From assembly GCA_016209665.1 (NCBI GenBank), contig JACQVT010000688.1, positions 1-5,134 on the forward strand: a DNA stretch of 5,134 nt, read 5' to 3'. Under the pieces are notes generated by a model, which ran no database searches, had not been told where the DNA came from, and saw only the letters and a list, made by a program, of their open reading frames with translations. The stretch comes from Planctomycetota bacterium (GTDB lineage: Bacteria; Planctomycetota; Phycisphaerae; UBA1845; PWPN01). Position numbers and translations under genes: made by a program. The stretch's first letter is position 1. Every line of letters begins with the position of its first letter. This document shows, in pieces, positions 1 to 5,134 of the stretch.

Positions 1-119
1 GAACCAAGCTGGATCCACCGATCGTGGATGCCTTCGTGGAAGGATTCACGGCGTTTAGAACCGAGCAGCCGGACCGGTTCCGGCAGTTGTTCCCCCACTT
101 GGCGGAGGAGCGGTCATGA
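1..119 (+). CDS. C-terminal fragment of a probable HD-GYP domain c-di-GMP phosphodiesterase
   Basis: Only the last 38 codons are present, read from base 3 and ending at TGA 117-119; the 5' part lies outside the window. The fragment opens with TKLDPPIVDAFVEGF. This matches the usual end of HD-GYP domains, where a Gly-Thr-x-Phe/Leu-Asp-Pro stretch followed by a Val-Asp-Ala-Phe helix closes the fold; the partial codon before it (..GA) would allow the preceding Gly. HD-GYP proteins hydrolyse c-di-GMP in the cytoplasm and are often response regulators. The catalytic HD and GYP motifs are not in view, so activity and any receiver domain cannot be judged. The stop overlaps the start of the next gene by ATGA, which suggests translational coupling and a shared operon. 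The family call rests on a short match and is moderate. Confidence 0.6.
   Translation, partial: TKLDPPIVDAFVEGFTAFRTEQPDRFRQLFPHLAEERS
104..110 (+). promoter_or_regulatory. Ribosome binding site for the GGDEF-like gene
   Basis: GGAGGAG lies five bases before ATG 116, inside the last codons of the upstream gene. It supports the ATG 116 start and coupled translation across the ATGA overlap. Confidence 0.7.
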
Positions 120-1693
120 AACTGCTGGCGTGCGATCAATCCAGTAATGCGGTCCGGGTGGGGGCGGCCGGCGCGGTGGCGGCGGTGACCATGCTCTGGG
201 TGGGGACGATGAGCGCGCCGTTCTTCCAGGCGGGGACCGTGCTGCTGGTGCTGTGCCTGATCCCACTCGCCCGCGGCCTGGGAGCCCGCGGGGGAGCCAT
301 CACCGGGCTGCTGCTCAGCCTGGTGTGGGTGGCGGCCCGGCTGGGATTCGCCCCCAGCGTCGAGGCGGACATGCTGTTCAGCGAACTGAACGTGCTGGTG
401 GTGGCGGCCATGATGACCATCGGCGGCCTGGCCGGCGTGCTGCTTTGCCCGCCGATCTCGGTGTCCCCGCGTCAGAGTTTACCCGCCGTGGCGGGCGGCT
501 CCGCGTCAGTCGATGATCACCCCCACCGCCCTGGTGAGCTTGGCACGGGGGGCGAAAGACGGCGGGCAGGGATGCCCGCCCCCCACGAGACTCGCTGTGG
601 CGAAGACCTCTGGGGCAGAGCCCTGGCCCGCCACCGCGAGTGGCTGGCCGGCTGGGACCGCGTCAGCTACCCGTGGGCGTCGTTCGACAGCCACATCCGA
701 GACCTGGTGCGGTTGCTGACGGGCATGCAGCGTCTGCGGTGTTACCGGGTGGCTGACAACGGGCAACTTTACCCCTTGAGCAGCGAGCACCCCAACGAGG
801 CGATCGAGCCGCCCTCCAGGGAACTGCTCGACCACGTGCTGATGACCGGCCGACGGTTTGTCAGCCAGGCGGCGAGCACGGCCCCGCTGGTTCAAACCTT
901 GGCGGACTCGGCGGAGGTGCCGCTGGTCTGGGCCGTGCCGATCCGCGACGGCAACGTGCCCATCGGCCTGGTGACGGCCCAGACCCCGGCCGACGGAATC
1001 TTCCACGAGGAACGACTCCAGACCGCCGCCGACCTGGTCGAGGAATTGTGGCTGCACGTCCACCACGTCGACTCGCTGAGGCGGGCCCGGCAGACGGATC
1101 GCGGGTCGGGCCTCATCAATCGCACCGATTTCCTGCCCGCGTTCAAGACGACGTTGGAGCAGTGTTACAAGCTGCGCGAGCCGGTGGTGGTCATGGTGGT
1201 GTGCCTGGAGGGGCTCCGGGGACTCGACGACGCCAGCCGGTGGGCCAAGCGCGACGAGCTGATCGAGCGGGTGGGGCACACGATCGCGAGCGGCCTGCGG
1301 CGGGACGACCTCGTCGGACGATTCAGCGACGCTCAGTTCGTGGCGATGCTGCGGCGGTTGGACATCCCGCTGGCGGAACTCATCGGTCGCAAGTTGCTGG
1401 GCTCGATCGCCAAGGAGATCGCCGATTTCGGTCTGACCTCGTGGGTCACCCCGCGTGGAGGCCTGTCGGGCAGCGGGTTTAAGCAGGTGCCCGCGGAGAC
1501 ACTGCTCAAGCACGCGACGTCGGCCCTGCACCAGGCCCGGACCCAGGACCTGCTGTTGATCTCGGAGCCGCCGGGAGAAGGGACTTCGGCGAACTCAGTC
1601 GAGCCGTCTTCGACCCCGTCTTCGACCCTGTCTTCGACCCCGAGTGCTCAGACCGAAGGGAGTGCTCGGACCGAAGGGAGAATCGAGACATGA
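116..1693 (+). CDS. Membrane-anchored GAF-like plus degenerate GGDEF domain protein (probable non-catalytic c-di-GMP receptor)
   Basis: Encodes 525 residues. Residues about 13-111 are hydrophobic and can form roughly four membrane helices (about 13-31, 36-53, 59-78, 91-111). A low-complexity linker follows (about 115-165). Residues about 190-320 resemble a GAF sensor domain, with a typical closing strand VPIRDGNVPIGLVTA near 274-288. Residues about 325-485 match a GGDEF fold: SGLINRTDF at 331-339 corresponds to the LTGLxNRxxF entry motif. The catalytic signature is gone: GGDEF is replaced by SDAQF (404-408), and the metal-binding Asp of the first strand is Cys363. It is therefore unlikely to make c-di-GMP. 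An RxxD inhibitory-site motif (R395 to D398) remains exactly five residues before the signature, so nucleotide binding is plausible. The C-terminal tail (about 495-525) is Ser/Thr-rich and repeat-encoded. The ATGA overlaps at both ends place it in an operon with the HD-GYP and STAS genes. The GAF call is the weakest part. Confidence 0.85.
   Translation: MKLLACDQSSNAVRVGAAGAVAAVTMLWVGTMSAPFFQAGTVLLVLCLIPLARGLGARGGAITGLLLSLVWVAARLGFAPSVEADMLFSELNVLVVAAMMTIGGLAGVLLCPPISVSPRQSLPAVAGGSASVDDHPHRPGELGTGGERRRAGMPAPHETRCGEDLWGRALARHREWLAGWDRVSYPWASFDSHIRDLVRLLTGMQRLRCYRVADNGQLYPLSSEHPNEAIEPPSRELLDHVLMTGRRFVSQAASTAPLVQTLADSAEVPLVWAVPIRDGNVPIGLVTAQTPADGIFHEERLQTAADLVEELWLHVHHVDSLRRARQTDRGSGLINRTDFLPAFKTTLEQCYKLREPVVVMVVCLEGLRGLDDASRWAKRDELIERVGHTIASGLRRDDLVGRFSDAQFVAMLRRLDIPLAELIGRKLLGSIAKEIADFGLTSWVTPRGGLSGSGFKQVPAETLLKHATSALHQARTQDLLLISEPPGEGTSANSVEPSSTPSSTLSSTPSAQTEGSARTEGRIET
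561..580 (+). repeat. Perfect 8-bp inverted repeat with 4-base loop inside the linker of the GGDEF-like gene
   Basis: GGCGGGCA (561-568) and TGCCCGCC (573-580) are exact reverse complements separated by GGGA. Runs of G (about 547-552) and C (about 580-584) flank the hairpin. It lies in the variable linker (residues about 149-155) between the membrane block and the GAF-like domain, where an in-frame insertion would be tolerated. It may be a copy of a dispersed GC-rich palindrome, but only one copy is visible here. Confidence 0.55.
1604..1639 (+). repeat. Three tandem 12-bp units at the 3' end of the GGDEF-like gene
   Basis: The unit CCGTCTTCGACC occurs at 1604-1615 and 1616-1627, and with one change (C to T) at 1628-1639. 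Because the unit is a multiple of three it keeps the frame and encodes the repeated Ser-Ser-Thr-Pro/Leu tail around residues 498-509. Near-identity of the copies points to recent slippage or duplication. Confidence 0.85.
1643..1678 (+). repeat. Two tandem 18-bp units carrying a duplicated Shine-Dalgarno-like sequence
   Basis: AGTGCTCAGACCGAAGGG (1643-1660) is followed directly by a copy with one change (A to G) at 1661-1678. The units encode SAQTEG and SARTEG (residues 510-521). Each copy runs into GAAGGGAG, and the second serves as the ribosome binding site of the STAS gene. Confidence 0.85.
1673..1680 (+). promoter_or_regulatory. Ribosome binding site for the STAS gene
   Basis: GAAGGGAG ends nine bases before ATG 1690. 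A second identical GAAGGGAG lies 18 bases upstream (1655-1662), produced by the tandem duplication, but it is too far from the start to be used directly. Confidence 0.65.
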
Positions 1694-2025
1694 AGTCCAA
1701 TCTCTACCAGATCAGCAACACCCACGTGTTGGCCCTGCAAGACGCGATCACTCAGGTGGAATGCGAGGAGCTGCGAGACCTGGTGATGCGGGCGACCCAC
1801 GGGGGAGCGGGCCGGGCGGCGATCGACCTGTCGGAGGTGCCGTTTCTCGACAGCGCCGCCCTGGAGACGCTGCTCCAACTGGCCAAGGACTGCGCGGCCC
1901 GCGGGGGCCGGCTCAAGCTCGCCGCCCTGAGTCCCAACTGCCAGGAGATCCTGCGATTGACGGACTTGCGATCGCGGTTCGAGGTGCACGCCTCGGTCGA
2001 GGAAGCCACGCGGAGGGTGCTCTAG
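1690..2025 (+). CDS. STAS domain protein, anti-anti-sigma factor type
   Basis: Encodes 111 residues, the usual size of a single-domain STAS protein of the SpoIIAA/RsbV type. The core is visible: IDLSEVPFLDSAALETLL at residues 45-62, with the Asp-Ser pair D54-S55 where the family carries its phosphorylated serine. It is followed by the Arg-Gly-Gly turn (71-73), the LKLAAL strand (75-80) and a C-terminal helix region. Such proteins switch a partner (an anti-sigma kinase or another regulator) according to serine phosphorylation; no partner kinase or phosphatase lies in this window. The start overlaps the upstream stop by ATGA, and the ATPase begins three bases after its stop, so it appears to be co-translated with both. 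This context suggests it regulates the signalling or motor proteins beside it rather than a sigma factor, but that is inference. Confidence 0.9.
   Translation: MKSNLYQISNTHVLALQDAITQVECEELRDLVMRATHGGAGRAAIDLSEVPFLDSAALETLLQLAKDCAARGGRLKLAALSPNCQEILRLTDLRSRFEVHASVEEATRRVL
2012..2017 (+). promoter_or_regulatory. Ribosome binding site for the GspE-family ATPase gene
   Basis: GGAGGG lies inside the last codons of the STAS gene, 11 bases before ATG 2029. This is slightly long spacing, but it is the only good candidate and supports the start that leaves the MshEN motif intact. Confidence 0.55.
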
Positions 2026-2028
2026 GCC

Positions 2029-3807
2029 ATGCCCACGATCATCCAGGGACAGGAAAGACTCGGGACGCTCCTGCTGAAGGCCGGTCTGGTGACCGAGGAG
2101 GACCTGAACACCGCCCTGAAGCTCCAGCGGCAGGACAAGGGACGGCTGGGCGAGACGCTCATCGAGATGGGCGTGCTGACGGCCCAGGACCTTATGGACG
2201 TGCTGGCCTCGCGGCTGGGCGTGAAGGGGTGCGTGTTGCGGCACGGCCTGGTGGACCCCGCGGTCGTGAAGATCATTGACCGGGAGGAGGCCAAGCGGCT
2301 GCGGGCGTTGCCGCTGTTCAAAGTCAACCAACGGCTCACGGTCGCGATGGTTGAGCCGCAGCACTTGCCGGCCATCGACCGCCTCGCCAGCCTCACGAGG
2401 TGCGAGATCAACCCCGTGCTGGTCACGGAGCAGAACTACACCGAGTTTTCCGAACGCTACCTGAACGAACAGGTGTCGGTGGATTCGTTCCTGCTCAGTC
2501 TCGACAAGCAGGACGTCGAATTCGTCGACAGGGAAGCGCCGGACGATGATGCGCTGACGGACCTGACCCGGTCGGACACTTCTCCGGTGGTGAACCTGGT
2601 CAACCTGTCCCTACTCACCGCCATCCGCGACCGGGCCAGCGACGTCCACGTCGAGCCCGACCACAAGCACCTGCGGGTGCGCTACCGCGTGGACGGCGTC
2701 CTGCGCGAATTGCTGACCGCACCGCGGACCATGCACGCGGGAGTGACCTCGCGGATCAAGGTGCTGGCCAAGATGGACATCGCCGAGCGGCGCCTGCCCC
2801 AGGAGGGCCGCGTCCGCATCGTGGTCGAGGGCCGCGACGTCGACCTCCGCGTGTCGACGATGCCCACGATCCTGGGCGAGAAGGCGGTCATCCGCATCCT
2901 CGACCGCTCGAACCTGACTCTGGACATGGCCAAGCTGGGGATCCAGGAGGACTTGCTGGCCGCGTTCAAGCGAATGCTGCTGCGGCCCCACGGACTGGTG
3001 CTGGTTACCGGCCCGACCGGCAGCGGCAAGACGACCACCCTGTATTCCGCTCTGGACCTGCTGCGGTCGGTCACCATCAACATCCTGACCGTCGAGGACC
3101 CCGTGGAGTACCAGCTCGACCTGATCAACCAGATCCACGTGCAGGACCACATCGGCCTGACCTTCGCCCGGGCCCTGCGGTCGATCCTGCGGCAGGACCC
3201 GGACGTGATCATGGTCGGCGAAATCCGCGACGCCGACACCGCCTCGGTGGCGGTCCAGGCCGCCCTGACCGGGCACCTGGTGCTCAGCACCCTGCACACG
3301 AAAAGCTGCATCGGGACGCTGGCCCGGCTGACCGACATGGGCGTCGAGCCCTACCTGATGGCGTCGGCCCTCAACGGCGTGGCCGCCCAGCGCCTGGCCC
3401 GGACGATCTGCCCCGCCTGCCGGACGACTTACATCCCCGACCGGCAACTGCTCCAGACCGCCGGGTGGGATGACGCCAAGTCGCGGGTGTTCTACCGCGG
3501 GGCCGGCTGCAAGAAGTGTCACGACTCGGGCTTCAAGGGGCGGATGGGCATCTACGAGGTGCTCGAGATGGATGAGAAGCTGTACTCGCTCATCTACCAC
3601 GGGGCGGACGAGGAAGCGATCCGCGAGTACCTGGTCAAGGAGCACCGCTTCCGCAGTCTGCGCGACGAGGGGTTGATGCTCGTGGAAGCGGGCCGGTCCA
3701 CGCTGGAGGAGGTCCTTCGCGTCACGCACCTGGAGACGGAGGAGACCGTGCGGGCCGAACGCAGGGAAGCGGGAAGCGGGAAGCGGGAAGTGAGAAGTGA
3801 GAAGTGA
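2029..3807 (+). CDS. gspE: GspE/PilB-family secretion or pilus assembly ATPase with N-terminal MshEN domain
   Basis: Encodes 592 residues of a hexameric cytoplasmic ATPase that powers pseudopilus or pilus assembly. Residues 10-62 form a two-part MshEN motif (R10-L11-G12 to Q33, then R39-L40-G41 onward), the c-di-GMP-binding element of MshE-type ATPases; the rest of the N-terminal region runs to about 145. The N2 region starts near 185 and contains SDVHVEP (204-210) and RYRVDGVL (218-225). The motor carries Walker A GPTGSGKTT (328-336, K334), the Asp box TVEDPVEY (354-361), Walker B VIMVGEIRD (393-401, E398) and the His box TGHLVLSTLHT (414-424). Two CxxC pairs (C461/C464 and C494/C497) form the usual zinc site. 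All key residues are intact, so it should be active. The last ~15 residues are encoded by a heptamer repeat and extend past the normal family end. gspE and pilB cannot be told apart from this window; the symbol is the generic family one. Confidence 0.96.
   Translation: MPTIIQGQERLGTLLLKAGLVTEEDLNTALKLQRQDKGRLGETLIEMGVLTAQDLMDVLASRLGVKGCVLRHGLVDPAVVKIIDREEAKRLRALPLFKVNQRLTVAMVEPQHLPAIDRLASLTRCEINPVLVTEQNYTEFSERYLNEQVSVDSFLLSLDKQDVEFVDREAPDDDALTDLTRSDTSPVVNLVNLSLLTAIRDRASDVHVEPDHKHLRVRYRVDGVLRELLTAPRTMHAGVTSRIKVLAKMDIAERRLPQEGRVRIVVEGRDVDLRVSTMPTILGEKAVIRILDRSNLTLDMAKLGIQEDLLAAFKRMLLRPHGLVLVTGPTGSGKTTTLYSALDLLRSVTINILTVEDPVEYQLDLINQIHVQDHIGLTFARALRSILRQDPDVIMVGEIRDADTASVAVQAALTGHLVLSTLHTKSCIGTLARLTDMGVEPYLMASALNGVAAQRLARTICPACRTTYIPDRQLLQTAGWDDAKSRVFYRGAGCKKCHDSGFKGRMGIYEVLEMDEKLYSLIYHGADEEAIREYLVKEHRFRSLRDEGLMLVEAGRSTLEEVLRVTHLETEETVRAERREAGSGKREVRSEK
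3764..3805 (+). repeat. Six tandem 7-bp units at the 3' end of the ATPase gene
   Basis: GGGAAGC occurs three times (3764-3784), followed by GGGAAGT (3785-3791) and two GAGAAGT units (3792-3805). The array encodes the tail from about residue 580 and carries into the stop codon TGA (3805-3807). Because 7 is not a multiple of 3, any gain or loss of a unit would change the C-terminal reading frame. It resembles the short tandem heptamer repeats known from other bacteria such as cyanobacteria. Confidence 0.85.
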
Positions 3808-3833
3808 GAGGATCGACGTTTAGCCGCAACCGC

Positions 3834-3853
3834 GAAGCGGTGCGCTTCTTCGC
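3834..3853 (+). repeat. Small inverted repeat in the gspE-gspF gap
   Basis: GAAGCG (3834-3839) and CGCTTC (3843-3848) are exact reverse complements with a GTG loop. An alternative pairing of GCGAAG (3832-3837) with CTTCGC (3848-3853) overlaps it. No T-run follows, so it is not a standard terminator. It sits in a stretch (about 3815-3860) that looks like a dispersed intergenic palindrome rather than coding sequence. Confidence 0.5.
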
Positions 3854-3856
3854 CCC

Positions 3857-3893
3857 GTGAGTCCTCGACTCACTCGGCCCCTGAGTGAGTCGA
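3857..3893 (+). promoter_or_regulatory. Two mutually exclusive hairpins in the leader of gspF
   Basis: GTGAGTC (3857-3863) can pair with GACTCAC (3867-3873) across a 3-base loop. The longer arm TCGACTCACTC (3865-3875) can instead pair perfectly over 11 bp with GAGTGAGTCGA (3883-3893) across a 7-base loop. The middle arm is shared, so only one hairpin can form at a time. The longer one ends 10 bases before the gspF ribosome binding site. No T-run follows. It could be an RNA switch, a processing or stability element, or a repeated palindrome with no role. Confidence 0.5.
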
Positions 3894-3903
3894 AGGGAAG
3901 TTC

Positions 3904-3909
3904 GAGGGA
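3904..3909 (+). promoter_or_regulatory. Ribosome binding site deciding the GTG start of gspF
   Basis: GAGGGA ends eight bases before GTG 3918. The nearby ATG at 3931 is out of frame with the protein, so the spacing and frame together favour the GTG. Confidence 0.65.
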
Positions 3910-3917
3910 CTTAAACC

Positions 3918-5134
3918 GTGGCGTTCGCGTATGAAGCACTGGATGCCGGCGGCCGAAAGGTGACGGGCGTCATCGAGGTCTCGAGCCTCGATGAGGCGAA
4001 CCGGGAACTCCACGGACGCAACCTGTTCGTGACCCGGCTGACGGCGGCCCGGGACGCCCTCACCGGCGCGTCCGCCCGCTCGCCGCGCAGGTCCTGGATG
4101 GCCGGGCGGCCGGGCACCGTCCGCGACCTGCTGATGCTCGCCCAGCAGATGACCATGATGCTGCGGGCGGGCAGCCGCGTCGTGCCGGCCCTGGAGGCGA
4201 TCACCTCGCAGATCACCAGGCCCCCATGGCGCGCGATCGTCGCCGACATCCAGGAGCAGGTCGAGTCGGGTTCGCCCCTGAGTGCCGCGGTCGCCAAGTA
4301 TCCCGAGGTGTTCAACGAGAGCTGGCGGGCCATCATCGCGGCCGGCGAGAGCACGGGGCAGATCGCCGAGGCCTTCGAGCGACTCAGCGTGATGACCAAG
4401 CAGCAGCAGCAGGTGCGGACCAAGCTGATCGCGTCGGTGGTGTACCCGGCGGTGCTGATGTGCATCTCGGTGGGCGTGCTCTGCGTGCTGATGTTCTTCG
4501 TGCTGCCGCGGTTCGACGATTTGTACGCGATGCTGAACACGCCCTTGCCGACCATGACCCAGGTGCTGCTGCGGGCCTCCCGCTGGATGCTGGGCAACAA
4601 GGTGCTGGTGTTGGTCGGGCTGGCCGCGGCGATCGCCGGGCCGGTCGTGCTGATTCGGATGACCGCGTTTCGGCAATGGGTGGACAATCTGCTGGTCCGG
4701 CTGCCGCTGGCGGGCAAGCTCGCCCGGCAGATCATCCTGGCCCGCATCTTCCGCATCTGGGGGACGGCCGTGCGGAGCAGCGTCCCCCTGATGGAGAGCC
4801 TGGATCTGTCGCGGGGCGTCACCCGAAACCTCGCCTACCGCGGCCTGATGGATGAGATCGTCCGCGCGGTCGAGCAGGGTAGTTCGATCGGCAGCGTCCT
4901 GATGGGGCATCCGCTGGTCCCGCGGACGATGGCGTCGGCGATCGCGACCGGCGAGCAGAGCGGCCAGCTCGGCGAGTCGCTGTTGTTTCTGGCCGGTTAC
5001 ATGGAAGAGGAAAACACCCAGGCCCTGGGAACGATGACCCGCCTGATCGAGCCGGTCATCCTGGTGTTCATGGGGGTGACGGTGGGCGTGGTGGCGATAT
5101 CGTTGTTCCTGCCGCTGTTCGATCTGACGTCGGC
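3918..5134 (+). CDS. gspF: GspF/PilC-family inner-membrane platform protein (3' end cut by the window)
   Basis: Reads 405 codons from GTG 3918 with no stop; the last two bases (GC) begin another codon. It opens with MAFAYEALDAGGRKVTGVIE, the standard N-terminus of this family, which supports the GTG. Two T2SF repeats are present, at about residues 70-195 and 272-398. The first contains the MMLRAGSRVVPALEAI motif and the second its counterpart SSVPLMESLDLSRGV. The three expected membrane helices lie at about 172-196, 229-247 and 377-402. The family is about 400 residues long and usually ends just after a motif like LPLFDLTSA, so only a few residues are probably missing. The protein anchors the GspE-type ATPase at the inner membrane and helps transmit its motion to pseudopilin or pilin assembly. 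It follows gspE after 110 bases and is probably co-transcribed, possibly with separate control from the hairpin leader. gspF and pilC cannot be told apart here. Confidence 0.95.
   Translation, partial: MAFAYEALDAGGRKVTGVIEVSSLDEANRELHGRNLFVTRLTAARDALTGASARSPRRSWMAGRPGTVRDLLMLAQQMTMMLRAGSRVVPALEAITSQITRPPWRAIVADIQEQVESGSPLSAAVAKYPEVFNESWRAIIAAGESTGQIAEAFERLSVMTKQQQQVRTKLIASVVYPAVLMCISVGVLCVLMFFVLPRFDDLYAMLNTPLPTMTQVLLRASRWMLGNKVLVLVGLAAAIAGPVVLIRMTAFRQWVDNLLVRLPLAGKLARQIILARIFRIWGTAVRSSVPLMESLDLSRGVTRNLAYRGLMDEIVRAVEQGSSIGSVLMGHPLVPRTMASAIATGEQSGQLGESLLFLAGYMEEENTQALGTMTRLIEPVILVFMGVTVGVVAISLFLPLFDLTS

Noticed and set aside
506..1531. Long minus-strand open frame opposite the GGDEF-like gene (341 codons)
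   Set aside because: Low-complexity translation without family motifs, opposite a gene with recognisable GAF and GGDEF features.
116..1693. Active diguanylate cyclase
   Set aside because: The GGDEF signature is SDAQF and the first metal-binding Asp is Cys, so catalysis is not expected even though the fold is recognisable.
1644..2279. Plus-strand frame overlapping the STAS gene and the start of the ATPase gene (211 codons)
   Set aside because: Gly/Arg/Pro-rich translation in a different frame from two well-supported genes; no motif and no need for a third product here.
2611..3729. Long minus-strand open frame opposite the ATPase gene (372 codons)
   Set aside because: It lies entirely within the strongly conserved ATPase gene and shows only Asp/His/Gln-rich sequence typical of a shadow frame.
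3865..3893. Intrinsic terminator after the ATPase gene
   Set aside because: The 11-bp hairpin is convincing, but neither strand has a T-run after it, and gspF begins just downstream in the same direction.
3931..3933. ATG as the start of gspF
   Set aside because: It is out of frame with the GspF reading frame; GTG 3918 is in frame, has a good binding site and gives the family N-terminus.
3870..4910. Long open frame on the minus strand opposite gspF (346 codons)
   Set aside because: Its translation is rich in His, Gln, Asp and Arg with no recognisable domain, and it lies fully opposite a clear GspF gene. It is a by-product of high-GC codon use on the other strand.

Overview
This 5.1 kb window is GC-rich and carries five genes, all on the + strand and tightly packed. 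The base composition suggests a high-GC bacterium. The mix of cyclic-di-GMP-type signalling genes, a STAS gene and a GspE/GspF pair in one cluster, plus a palindrome-rich intergenic gap, reminds me of Planctomycetes. That is an impression from memory, not something the window proves.

Layout. Bases 1-119 hold the last 38 codons of an upstream gene, best read as the C-terminus of an HD-GYP phosphodiesterase. Its stop overlaps (ATGA) the start of a 525-residue membrane protein at 116-1693. That protein has an N-terminal membrane block, a GAF-like sensor region and a degenerate GGDEF domain. Its stop overlaps (ATGA) a 111-residue STAS anti-anti-sigma-type protein at 1690-2025. Three bases later a 592-residue GspE/PilB-family ATPase begins (2029-3807). 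After a 110-base gap full of inverted repeats comes a GspF/PilC-family inner-membrane platform protein. It starts at a GTG (3918) and runs off the window within a few residues of its expected end.

How the genes may work together. The ATPase and platform protein are the motor pair of a type II secretion system or type IV pilus. The ATPase begins with a near-perfect two-part MshEN motif, the known c-di-GMP-binding fold of such ATPases. The degenerate GGDEF protein has lost its catalytic signature but keeps an RxxD inhibitory-site motif at exactly the canonical spacing, which suggests a c-di-GMP receptor rather than a cyclase. With an HD-GYP hydrolase upstream, the cluster looks like a c-di-GMP degrade/sense/act module wired to a secretion or pilus motor. 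A STAS phospho-switch protein sits in the middle. The wiring is inference; the motifs are visible in the sequence.

Other structure. Short tandem repeats sit at the 3' ends of two of the genes (12-bp and 18-bp units at 1604-1678; a 7-bp unit at 3764-3805). In both cases they encode the C-terminal tail. A perfect 8-bp palindrome with a 4-base loop lies in the linker of the GGDEF-like gene. The gap before gspF holds overlapping, mutually exclusive hairpins just upstream of the ribosome binding site. I see no RNA genes, CRISPR arrays, insertion sequences or convincing promoters or terminators.
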